A stretch of 64,000 bases of DNA from Halocaridina rubra (Eukaryota; Arthropoda; Malacostraca; Decapoda; Atyidae). The position numbers and the translations under genes are program-made. The notes beneath the pieces are model-generated. The model made no database searches. It was not told the origin of the DNA and saw nothing but the letters and a program-made list of their open reading frames with translations. The DNA is taken from assembly GCA_037179515.1 (NCBI GenBank), contig JAXCGZ010005661.1, positions 62,001 to 126,000 on the forward strand, read 5' to 3'. Each line of letters opens with the position of its first letter. Within the stretch, counting starts at the first letter, position 1. Positions 40,401-49,403 of the stretch are shown in pieces.

Positions 40401-42216
40401 GGCAGTCTTGCTGCAATTTGGCAAAGTCTGGACGGGACTTCAATGGCTCGAGAGGTGCATCATCTGGTAAAGGAGGGGGAAACTCTCCGCGTTCCACATT
40501 ACGTGTACTGACTGCAGCAGACTCAATGGAGTCAGTCGGAGAATCGTCCATATTCTTGGCATCGAGGCCAGGAGTTGCTGCTGAAATGGCTTCATGTGAC
40601 TTCCACCGAGGGAAGTTATAACGAGAAATGTCCTTATGGTAGAGGTCGGCCTGGAAAGTAGGAGCTAGGTTCAGTGCACGACCCATCAAGACAGGGTACA
40701 TAAGCCCAATCATTGCCACAGCTGGGGCTTTTCCCTTGTAGTATTTGCAATCCAGGTTAATGACACAGCAGTGTCGTATTTGGGGTGTTCCTTCAGCAAC
40801 CCGCACACGATCGACTTCGCCGGTATAATCTTCATCCCTGACGAATCTCTCGTCAACAAATATGCCATTGGCCCCTGTGTCGAGGGCTATCTCACCTTCC
40901 ACACCATTTATAGTTCCTAGACATTTTGGGATCACCTGCGGATTGCCCCATTCGGTGAGTTCCACATTGGCAAGTTTGTACGTAGGTTCCTTGGCGTTAT
41001 CCCCAGTGGCCCTGTCTGGCCTTATTTCTACAGCATGGGCCATGTGCGTGGCCGGACGGCTTTGTGGGCCGCCGCTGTGTGAGGGAGCGTGGTGGCTCTT
41101 AGAGTTTTGCTGAAAACCCTGGGAAGGAGGAGCAGAGTAATGGCCTTTGCCTCTGAACTGCTGAGGCTTAGGTCTTACTGAGTTATCCTTCTTGAGTGTG
41201 GGTGCATTGCCGTAATAAGGCTTTGGAGTGTAAGGAGGATGTGCTGGACGATGTGAGTTCTGCGAGGGGCCCTTGTGCTTCCCGTTCCTATGATCTCCTT
41301 TCCGGTGAGAATCATGGCTTGCTGCGGGGGAGATACCACTCTGAGGACGAACCTTGGAATCGGCCCTTCTTGCCCTCATACCATCACAGAGACGTACTCT
41401 AGGCTGGTTGTGCTGGAGGTACTCGTCCACAGCAGCTAGACTTTTCTCGTAGTCGATCTCATCCTTAAGCTGAGTCCTTACATATGCAACAACATCTGGA
41501 GGAAGTTCATTGGCAATTGCATCAAATATCAAGAACGCATACAACTTCTCACGAGGACACTTTGCAAAACGTAACCAATCATTAAAGAGGGGAGCCTTGC
41601 GTTTGCCAAAGGTACTACAGTTCTCCTCCTTCAATGGGAAAGCAGAAAGATACCTAGCACGACACTCAGCTGGTGAAAGGTTCTGTGAGGCCAGGAGTGT
41701 GCTTTTAACTTTCTCATAGTCCCTCAGTTGCATTTGGTCGAGTTCACTGACCAGGGCGAGCAGACGGGGTGGCATGGAGGTTAGCAGCCAACGACTCTTC
41801 TCAAACTCTGTGCCTTCATTAACTGCCGCAAGACTTTCGAAAGAGCGGATGTAAGTATCAAGCGGTTGCCTGCCGTCATCCTCGTATTTCGGTATTGGGG
41901 AGGGCCTCTCCCGAGGCTGGTTTCCATTTCCAGTTGAGAGACCACTATCTGGGAATCCCGCTCGAACCCGAGCAAGCGCAAGCTCATGATCACGTTGTGC
42001 TTGTGCCTCATCACGTTGTGCTTGTGCCTCATCAATTGCTCTCTTCTCCAGCTTATCTCGGCGTTCAACCATCTTCTCATGAGCCCATTCGAAGAGCTTC
42101 TGCCCTGGGGAAAGACCGTATCTCTCACCCCTAGCAATCATTATGGCCAGGTAACGCTCCTCATCGAATGTTTCGATGGTTTCCATGTTTGTTTCCTGTG
42201 ACTGCCTGGTTTCCAT
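37429..42216 (-). CDS. Gag-Pol polyprotein with integrase before reverse transcriptase (Gmr1-like)
   Basis: A single 1595-codon frame. ATG 42216 is in a CCACCATGG context with an in-frame TAG four codons upstream. Gag occupies about 1-400, with a charged N-terminal helix including a 21-bp duplication (DEAQAQR twice). Its end is basic and His/Pro/Gly-rich, with no CCHC knuckle visible. Protease: ALDTGANGIF near 444. Integrase: HHLPLSGH and CPVCQ near 704, Asp in VAIDILGP near 737, Asp in TSDNGSQFTS near 794, Glu in GACERHNGTLK near 831, GPY-type module MLRWKGPYTVV near 973. RT: WCSQLLAVRKRDGSHRF, LSKWDLASGFWQVPL, FRVMPFGM, catalytic CFIDDILVHS near 1304. RNase H: LQTDASDEGLGAVL near 1455, RTDHRPLLYL. 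Ordinary Ty3/gypsy has RT-RNase H first, so the domain order places this with the Gmr1 group. All catalytic residues seen look intact, and the element may be competent. No env. Confidence 0.95.
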   Translation of the reverse strand: METRQSQETNMETIETFDEERYLAIMIARGERYGLSPGQKLFEWAHEKMVERRDKLEKRAIDEAQAQRDEAQAQRDHELALARVRAGFPDSGLSTGNGNQPRERPSPIPKYEDDGRQPLDTYIRSFESLAAVNEGTEFEKSRWLLTSMPPRLLALVSELDQMQLRDYEKVKSTLLASQNLSPAECRARYLSAFPLKEENCSTFGKRKAPLFNDWLRFAKCPREKLYAFLIFDAIANELPPDVVAYVRTQLKDEIDYEKSLAAVDEYLQHNQPRVRLCDGMRARRADSKVRPQSGISPAASHDSHRKGDHRNGKHKGPSQNSHRPAHPPYTPKPYYGNAPTLKKDNSVRPKPQQFRGKGHYSAPPSQGFQQNSKSHHAPSHSGGPQSRPATHMAHAVEIRPDRATGDNAKEPTYKLANVELTEWGNPQVIPKCLGTINGVEGEIALDTGANGIFVDERFVRDEDYTGEVDRVRVAEGTPQIRHCCVINLDCKYYKGKAPAVAMIGLMYPVLMGRALNLAPTFQADLYHKDISRYNFPRWKSHEAISAATPGLDAKNMDDSPTDSIESAAVSTRNVERGEFPPPLPDDAPLEPLKSRPDFAKLQQDCPSLKRWMQQATKRRTFTVRGGGQITYVLEDGVLRRHVTKDGHTFKQLVVPASLRRQAMYVAHHLPLSGHRGKAKTRHVLQKAFAWPNMYTEVDRYVGSCPVCQSTSTAPVPKVPLGITKLSMEPFSKVAIDILGPINPASSTGKQFLLVYVDLATRYPDAGPLPSITTEAVAHALFEICSRVGFPEQVTSDNGSQFTSRHFEAFCNLLEMKHIRTSVYHAQSNGACERHNGTLKRCLRKLVIDIPRQWDKYVPAAHFSFRDTPHDTTGYSPFELIYGHKVRGTVEFLAECWDSPTIKDDDRDVHEYILKFSSHLKKAWKTAQLAIKGHQQTAKLLFDKRARRRALTPGDRALLLLPTDTRKLMLRWKGPYTVVHRVTPDNYVLNVDGNNRKYHTNQLKLYCEDPEAHRDPALVLPATPIDAPSINRTSEVAATQVLHYSHPLLPILEYSTLAVETDLREWSFMEEAPLDAATALAIEDISLAFDDGEDPAIPTHRKESVSNCIINSRLQPSQREQLNKLLEDYENVFNDLPGFTSTLEHHVRLTDPEPFRHSYGLPHQLSLRLKEDFDTWVRLGIVEKSISPWCSQLLAVRKRDGSHRFCLDCRKLNSRTIFDGEPIADAEHIFSLLSQARYLSKWDLASGFWQVPLSKTTKPLTAFSTRYGLYQFRVMPFGMVNAPGGFSILMRIVLQDLDNVSCFIDDILVHSQDWSSHLETLRRVLTRLNQHGLHLKPSKCEIGFTQLQYLGHVVGEGVMSPLHDRVQAIKDMEKPATVTQLRSFLGSVGYYQRFIPHFNTIAAPLQQMTSSKQSKTSPVQWTDEAERAFFKLREALAGEPVLQLVNPDFPFILQTDASDEGLGAVLLQARSDNSAEVAPVRYASRRLRPAERNYSTVEKEALAAYWAIKKFEVHLYGQHFTLRTDHRPLLYLQTADKLNTRLKRWALYLNLFKFTAQHVHGKDNDLADLLSRRSLPSNEEAGAVSLNLTSQSRLLL

Positions 42217-42408
42217 GGTGGTTTCCTAAACAGTCAATAACGAAGTGCCAAAACAACCACACACAAAAAAAAATCTCTACAATACAGTAGTAGAAAAAAA
42301 AATGAAAGAACCACACAACACCAAGGAGAGAAAAAAAATTCAACACCACAGTTTAAACTTAAACGTAAAAGTGATCTCAAAACCTCACCATAAAAGTGAC
42401 TCAAAATT

Positions 42409-42819
42409 CAATCAAGTGCAACAGCAGCAAAATGTTGCAAAACAGTGCATGAAACACTGGCAATACAGAATGGCAGTCGTGCCTGCTTAACAGCAATACG
42501 TGGCAGTACCTGCAGTTATGGTGCAAATGAAAGGAATGAACAACACAATCAAGTGCAACAGCAACAAAATGTTGCAAAACAGTGCATGAAACACTGGTAA
42601 TACAGAATGGCAGTCGTGCCTGCTTAACAGCAATATGTGGCAGTACCTGCGGTTATTGTGCAAATGAAAGGAATGAGCAACACAATCAAGTGCAACAGCA
42701 ACAAAATGTTGCAAAACAGTGCATGAAACACTGGCAATACAGAATGGCAGTCATGCCTGCTTAACAGCAATATGTGGCAGTACCTGCGGTTATGGTGCAA
42801 ATGAAAGGAATGAGCAACA
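42409..42819. repeat. 137-bp tandem repeat, three copies
   Basis: Copies start at 42409, 42546 and 42683 with very few differences. Each contains GCAGTCGTGCCTGC (or TCATGCC) and GGCAGTACCTGC, also found in the 81-bp repeat beside it. Confidence 0.93.
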
Positions 42820-42857
42820 ACGAATTTTACCGACTAGCACCCAGTGCCTGAGAGTAC

Positions 42858-43181
42858 AAACAAGTACAGTATAGCGGTCGTGCCTGCATATGAGCGCGTA
42901 TATGGCAGTACCCACAAATAAAATGTCGTAAGTAATATGAACAAGTACAGTATAGCGGTCGTGCCTGCGTATGAGCGCGTATATGGCAGTACCCACAAAT
43001 AAAATGTCGTAAGTAATACGAACAAGTACAGTATAGCAGTCGTGCCTGCGTATGAGCGCGTATATGGCAGTACCCACAAATAAAATGTCGTAAGTAATAC
43101 GAACAAGTACAGTATAGTGGTCGTGCCTGCGTATGAGCGCGTATATGGCAGTACCCACAAATAAAATGTTGTAAGTAAAAT
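42858..43181. repeat. 81-bp tandem repeat, four copies
   Basis: Period exactly 81 (GAACAAGTACAGTATAG at 42939, 43020, 43101; the first copy is offset by the same 81). The core GGTCGTGCCTGCGTATGAGC and TATGGCAGTACCC is homologous to the core of the 137-bp repeat. Confidence 0.93.
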
Positions 43182-43839
43182 TCTGGAGTGTTGCCAAAAG
43201 GGCACAGATCCTATGCAAAATACACCAACGATAAGCTAACAGCTTACTAGGCAGCCAGATTACACATTTCTACTAGTAATGAGAAAATTTATTTTCAAGT
43301 GACAACTCAGACACATGAAAGGCTTAGCCTAGGCTCGATAAATGACACCAAAATTTTTCTTCCAATCTATGAGTAGTCAATGCTTGAATATAAAACACAA
43401 TTATAAGCAAAAATACTTAATATGCTCTCTCCCAATTCCTAAATCCCAAGGAAATATAAACAATTCCTAACAAGTATCACCCTTTAACGGATATATAAAA
43501 CATGAATGCTTTAAAACACAATCTTATCACGCAAATAAATGAAATTTTAAATAACACGTCTTCTCGTCATGCAAAATTTCTTAAGTCTGTTACCACATAA
43601 TCTCATGTAGATTTCCTGAAACATTGTTTACCACATGGGAAACAAGAAAATATTAGTTACCATAGTAAATACTGAAAATAAAGAAAAATTTCTTATCCGC
43701 AATGTCTCTAGCGTGAAAATTTAAGTGTGCAGCCTATAATTCATTCATTTCAATAATCGAGCCAATGGTAATCAGGTTTCATGTGCAATCTTAAAAAGCA
43801 AAATAAAAATAAATTTATAAAATCAGTCTGTCTGTTCGG

Positions 43840-43857
43840 GTCCCCATTCGGGCGCCA
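43840..43857 (-). other. Primer-binding site, lysine tRNA type
   Basis: On the minus strand, four bases after the 5' LTR, the sequence is TGGCGCCCGAATGGGGAC. A TGGCGCCC start is the usual complement of a lysine tRNA 3' end. The exact tRNA of this species would need checking. Confidence 0.8.
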
Positions 43858-43861
43858 ATCT

Positions 43862-45766
43862 TGTTGGGGGTTAGGATGGTAGAGTGTTGTTAAGATTCTG
43901 TTTTACTAAGGGGACTCAAAGTACCGAGCTCGGGTAAGAGCTCACACACAGACAGGACAGATATTTGTACTTGAACACCCCATCTCTATTACCATTAGTC
44001 GGTTAAATGAAACTCAGAATTCAACTTTCTTTTAATTTTGGAAATGCAATGACATTAAAAGAATTGAATTAAATTTCTCAAATTAAATTTTATGAAATGC
44101 TGCCTCGAATCCCGGAGGTGGTGAGCACGATTTCGTTTCCCGGCACCACGGACGTATGCCAAGACTTTGGCCTCAACTCGACGATTACCTCTGTTACACA
44201 GGCAGAGTAGAATACAGGACACTGCAATTTCAGAAACAGAAATGACACACTGTTTATAATGGGAAACTGAAAGCATGAGCACACATATAATGAGTTTCCA
44301 ATGTCATTCTACTGGATAAAATATATTGGTTATTCACAGCTAACCAGAAATATTTATGCTACCATAATAGCATACAAAACCATTAATTCTTTATTGGTTT
44401 TAAAGGAAAACAATATATTCACAATAAATGAAGAATAAGCAAGACAAATACAGTACTGTATGTATTCCTTACATTGTGGGCAACCACAAAAGTTGCAATG
44501 CTTATTACTGATTTACAATTAATATGTTAAAACACTCTATTTAGGATAAAGGAAGAATCTACGAGATAAATACAGTATTCATTCACTTTTGGTTATCAAG
44601 AACTTTGCAATGAAAAAAAGGGTGCAAAACCACCTTTTGAGGTATTTGCAACTTATAACTCAAAACACTTTATCCCCAACATATGAAAAATTAGCAAGAT
44701 AAATACGGTATGCATTCATTAAATTGTAGTTAACAGGAAATATTTGCAAAGCCAACAGGGTAAAATTACCTTCTAATTATTTGCAGTTTATATAGCAAAT
44801 AGCTTTATTGACGAGTTTTTGACGTAAAACACTTTATTTACGATGCTAGAAAGAGGTGAAATGAAATTAGAATTTATTAGGAAAAGAGATAGATTTTTAC
44901 GGGCTCATAACCAGTCTTCAGAGGATGAGATTTTCGTTTATCACATTCAATGAAAAGAAACTTCTTAGCAATGTATATCAGCTGTAATTTACAGGTTAAG
45001 GAATTAACTTTGGCATGTGAGATTCCAGTTTGGTAATCTACAAAGTTTCGTGTGTATGGGAATGGAATCTGAGAATAAAAATCCGTAAGATTTAGCCAGT
45101 AACGAATGTAACTAATTCTCGAAAATAAACGAATTTGCTTGACCCACGAGCTTTACCATACACTATCCCTCACCTTGTTGTGCTAGATGAATTCCTGTGA
45201 AGATGCCACGTAAATAAGGTTTGAAATAAACTTAAGACTGCTCAGGCCAGATGTTGCCTCTTCGAAGTTTGAGCGACAAAGGAGGGCGTCTCATTGTCCC
45301 TCTTGGTGAGTTCATCTGTAGGATACATTTTCTAGAGCAGTAACTGGTTCTGATACAATTTAAGGACTATTTTAGTGGTGGTCCCTGGCAGGCAATTATA
45401 GCAGAGATGCAAGGGAGAGACAGTATTTTTAGGTGCAACAAGTGACAGCAAATAAAATAAAACGAGAATAATAATGAAAAGTTAGGTTACTGGTAAACAA
45501 TCTCCAGAATGTTCTTGGCTCGTAGCAGACGGAAAATAGGAGCAGCCTTTATATCGGGGCTATACTTCTACACGTACAAGAAGAGTAAATAAGGTATATT
45601 TAAAATTAGCTATAAGCTAAAATATAAATTGCAAATAAACATAATCTGCAAAAGTCAAGAAGTGGGAATTAATTTTTTTTAGTTAGAAAATAACAGTTAA
45701 GTTACTAAATTAATTAATAAGGCATCTAACAACCTCTGGTGACTTTGAGCGAAACACTCAGTCACA
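43862..45766 (-). repeat. 5' LTR of the Gmr1-like element
   Basis: 1905 bp; carries the promoter in the element's orientation. About 99 percent identical by eye to 34903-36806. Confidence 0.95.
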
Positions 45767-46210
45767 GTAGCTAAGCTTGAAAAAGTTCAAAGACATGTCA
45801 CAAAACTGGTGCCAGAAATACGCAATCTCAGTTATGATGAGAGGCTTAGGGAATTAGACTTACCATCACTCGAAGCTAGAAGATTAAGAGGATATATGGT
45901 GACAGGCTTTAGATTCCTTCATGGTTATGATAGAGTGGATAGGGATCGATATTTTGATATGGCTGGTACTAGAAATATTGGTCATAGTTTGAAGCTGCGT
46001 AAGATAAGATCTTTGCATGATGTAAGGAAGTTCTTTTTTAGTGTAAGAGTAGTTGATAAATGGAATTTGCTACGCGAGGATTTAGTTAATGCTAGCTCAA
46101 TCCATAGTTTTATGGACAAGTATGATAAATATCACTACGTGCAAAATGGAACCGATCAGTAGACGGGAAGATACGAGTTCTGGGCACTTTCCCGTAAGCA
46201 CAATTAGGTA

Positions 46211-46212
<2 letters not shown>
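45767..46212 (+). mobile_element. CR1-type LINE copy A8, right part
   Basis: Resumes at GTAGCTAAGCTTGAAAAAG after the target duplication, reads the ORF2 C-terminus (45809-46162: LSYDERLRELDLPSLEARR, TRNIGHSLKLRKIRSLHDV), and ends with a single tail unit that merges into (AC)n. Older-subfamily 3' sequence (GAGTTCTGGGC). Confidence 0.92.

Positions 46213-46278
<66 letters not shown>
46213..46278. repeat. (AC)n microsatellite between CR1 copies
   Basis: About 33 AC units, starting within the A8 tail (GGTAATTACACAC) and ending at the truncated start of A9. Confidence 0.97.
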
Positions 46279-46280
<2 letters not shown>

Positions 46281-46523
46281 GTTTGAAGCTTCGTAAGAAA
46301 ACTTCCTTGCAGGATGTAAGGAAATACTTTTTCAGTGTAAGACTAGTTGATAATTGGAATTCGCTAAGCGAGGAGGTAGTTAATGCTATCTCAATCCATA
46401 GTTTTAAGGACAGGTATGATAAGTATCACTAAGTCTAAAATGGAACCGATCAGGAGACGGGAAGATACGAGCTTTGGGCTCTTTCCCGTAAACACAATTA
46501 GGTAATCACAATTAGGTAATCAC
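46279..46523 (+). mobile_element. CR1-type LINE copy A9, 3' fragment
   Basis: Only the last ~160 bases of ORF2 (from AGTTTGAAGCTTCG) plus the 3' untranslated region and two tail units; younger subfamily. Followed by ACACACA. Confidence 0.92.
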
Positions 46524-46530
46524 ACACACA

Positions 46531-49399
46531 TTAAGATTGTTATACACAAATGCTTATACACAAATGCTGATGGATTAGCTGGTAAGGCAGTAGAATTAAA
46601 AGATAGGATTCACAACAGTAAGGCAGATATAGTAGCAATTACAGAGACTAAGTTGAGTGAGGACATAAACAGTGTCACAGTTTTTCCGAAGGGCTTCAGA
46701 ATACTAAGGGTTGAAAGATCTGAGAGGACTGGTGGAGGGATAGCACTGCTCATAAGTGAAAGGATTCAAGTTGAAGAAATAAACTTGGCTATAGAAAGTG
46801 AGTTCAAGGAATTTCTTGTTGCTCGCATAAATACTGGGTCAGAGAGCATTATAATAACTGTTGTATACAACCCACCAAGGAACCAAAATAGGCTTGAAGT
46901 TTATGAGGAAAGTTATATAGGTACTATTGAAGTCATAAACTCAGTTGTTAACATGGCATGGGAAAAAAAATGTAGGATTTTGATTATGGGAGACTTTAAT
47001 CATAAAGAGATAGATTGGATAAATCTTGACCCACACAGTGGTGAGGACTCATTCGGGGCAAGATTCTTAGATTGCGTACAAGGGAATTTCCTACACCAAC
47101 ATGTAATGGAACCAACAAGGGCCAGGGGTGGGGATGAGCCATCACTACTTCATCTAGTGTTCACAGATAATGTGGAGTATATCATTGAAGATATTCTGCC
47201 TGAGAGTAGAGGCACTGAGGACATAAGGAGGAACTATCCAAATGGAGATTACATCAAAATGAATGAGCTTTTTGCAGTTCTTGACTGGAGAACCTTATTT
47301 TACAACAAATCTGTACAAGAAATGTATGACATCTTTTGTGAGAAATATGGGAAGATAGTAGATTGCTGCATACCTGTCACCAAAGTAGGTGTAATTCATG
47401 CCAGAGAGAAATGGTTCGATAATGGGTGTAAAAGAGCTAAGGAGTGGAGAGACAAATGCTGGAAAAGGTATAGGAGGAGAAAAAACATACATGCCAGGCA
47501 AACCTACAAAAGAGCAAGAAATTACTACCTAAGTAAAAGGAGAGAGGCAGAGAGAGACTATGAGAGGGACATCACCAGGAAGGCTAAAGAAAATCCCAAG
47601 CTTTTCCACAGCTTTATCAGAGGAAAACTGAAGGTAAAAGAACAGGTTTTAAGGCTAAAGAGAGCGGATGGAAGCATCACTGAGACGGATGAAGAGATCT
47701 GCAAAGAATTGAACAAGGAGTTTCAGTCAGTATTTACAGTAGAAAATACCCCACCCCCTCAGATTGCAGTGATAGAAGCTCAAGGGCCGGGATTAGAGAA
47801 CATCAACCTTACAGCCACAGAGGTATGCAAAGTGCTGATGGATTTAGATGTTTATAAAGCTACAGGTCCTGATGACATATCCCCTCATGTGCTTAAAAAA
47901 TGCGCAAACTCAATATCAGTGGCACTAAGTATCATATTTAAAAAGTCACTGGAGTCAGGGGAAATTCCAAGATGCTGAAAACAAGCAAACGTGATACCTA
48001 TCATCAAAAAGGGAAGGAGGGACACGGCTCTGAACTATAGACCTGTTTCCTTGACCAGCATAGTTTGCAAACTTATGGAGAAACTACTAAGGAAACATAT
48101 CTCTCTTCACTTGGAATCCTTCAACTTTTTGTCAGTGAGGCAACATGGCTTCAGAGAAGGTAGATCAACAGTAACAAACTTATTAGAATTTTATGATGAG
48201 GTAAGCCAAATCTTACAGGAAAGAGAGGGCTGGGTAGATTGAATATTCCTAGACTTCCAGAAAGCGTTTGACACTGTTCCACATGGGAGACTTATTAGGA
48301 AGCTGCAATCAATGGCTAGAATAGGTGGAAATGTTTTGGAATGGATAAAAACTTACTTAGAAGGAAGGGAACAGAGGGTTAGAGTAAGACACTCAGTGTC
48401 TGAATGGAGAAGAGTTAGTAGTGGAGTTCCACAGGGTTCAGTTTTAGGGCCACTTTTGTTCCTTGTATATGTAAATGACCTACCAGAGTCTGTAAATTCA
48501 TTCATGAATATGTTTGCAGATGATGCAAAGATTGTGAAGAAAGTAAAAAACGAGAACAATGGTAGAGAACTTCAGGAGGATCTAAATAATCTGCATGAGT
48601 GGTCAGAAAAGTGGCTAATGAAATTCAATACTTCAAAATGTAAGGTAATGAGAATGGGTACAAGTGCAAGAAGGCCCAAGCTTGACTACTCGGTGGCTGG
48701 AGTACAACTTCAAGAGACAGAAAATGAGAGAGATCTAGGAGTAAACATATTGGCAGATTTGTCTCCAGAAATACATATAAATGGCATAGTAAGGGCAGCA
48801 TATGCATTCTTATCAAATGTAAGGGTAGCCTTCAGGCACATGGACAAGGAAATGTTCAGAAATATTTATGTACCCTATGTGAGGCCAAAACTCGAATATG
48901 CAGCCCCCTTTTGGAATCCGCACTTGAAAAAGCACATAGCTAAGCTTGAAAAAGTTCAAAGACATGCCACGAAACTGGTGCCAGAAATACGCAATCTCAG
49001 TTATGATGAGAGGCTGAGGGAATTAGACTTACCATCACTCGAAGCTAGAAGAGTGAGGGGGGGATATGGTGACAGTCTTTAAATTCCTTCATGGTTATGA
49101 TAGAGTGGATAGGGATCGATATTTTGACATGGCTGGCTCTAGAACTAGAGGTCATAGTTTGAAGCTTCGCAAGAAAACTTCTTTGCAGGATGTAAGAAAA
49201 TACTTTTTCAGTGTAAGAGTAGTTGATAATTGGAATTCGCTAAGCGAGGAGGTAGTTAATGCTATCTCAATCCATAGTTTTAAGGACAGGTATGATAAGT
49301 ATCACTAAGTATAAAATGGAACCGATCAGGAGACGGGAAGATACGAGCTTTGGCCTCTTTCCCGTAAACACAATTAGGTAATCACAATTAGGTAATAAC
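46531..49399 (+). mobile_element. CR1-type LINE copy A10, ORF2 and 3' end
   Basis: Begins at TTAAGATTGTTATACAC, just at the ORF1/ORF2 boundary, so ORF1 is missing. The first bases contain an exact 14-bp tandem duplication, TTATACACAAATGC (46540-46553 and 46554-46567). Ends in two tail units, the second altered to GGTAATAAC. Younger subfamily. Confidence 0.92.
46568..49308 (+). pseudogene. CR1 ORF2 with internal deletion, two stops and a frameshift
   Basis: Endonuclease, linker and RT are all present in one frame: TETKLSEDINSVTV, IMGDFNHKEIDW, KATGPDDISPHVLKK, SSGVPQGSVLGP, intact [11 protein letters not shown]. Compared with the 940-codon frame at 30958-33780, 66 bases (22 codons) are missing after LVFTDNV near 47172. 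This removes the GKSDHCVLL block and so the conserved Asp-His of the nuclease. TGG to TGA near 47976 (EIPRC stop KQAN), TGC to TGA near 48240, and an extra G in a G-run near 49060 complete the damage. Inactive. Confidence 0.9.
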
Positions 49400-49403
49400 A
49401 CAC

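Larger units (their letters stand above)
42217..43839 (-). other. Leader of the Gmr1-like element
   Basis: 1.6 kb between the primer-binding site and the gag start. It holds two tandem-repeat blocks (listed separately) and AT-rich sequence (43182-43839) in which I see nothing else. Short Leu/Tyr-rich frames across the repeats are a result of the repeat length being divisible by three. Confidence 0.7.
34903..45766 (-). mobile_element. Complete Gmr1-like Ty3/gypsy LTR retrotransposon (10.9 kb)
   Basis: LTRs at 34903-36806 and 43862-45766 begin TGTTGGGGGTTAGG and end GTCACA (TG...CA). GTAGC at 34898-34902 and 45767-45771 is the 5-bp target duplication; removing the element rejoins CR1 copy A8 exactly. 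Read on the minus strand: 5' LTR, lysine-type primer-binding site, a 1.6-kb leader with tandem repeats, one gag-pol frame, 0.6 kb of 3' sequence, a short purine tract, 3' LTR. LTRs differ by about 18 substitutions and one 1-base indel by eye (~1 percent), so the insertion is recent. Confidence 0.95.

Noticed and set aside
42858..43181. CRISPR-like regular repeat
   Set aside because: Eukaryotic context, no unique spacers; the whole 81-bp period is conserved, so it is a simple tandem repeat.
42790..43218. Frames encoding 27-residue repeats in the Gmr1-like leader
   Set aside because: The 81-bp repeat length is a multiple of three, so open frames persist in several phases; no start context, and the repeat is shared with a 137-bp family that does not keep frame.
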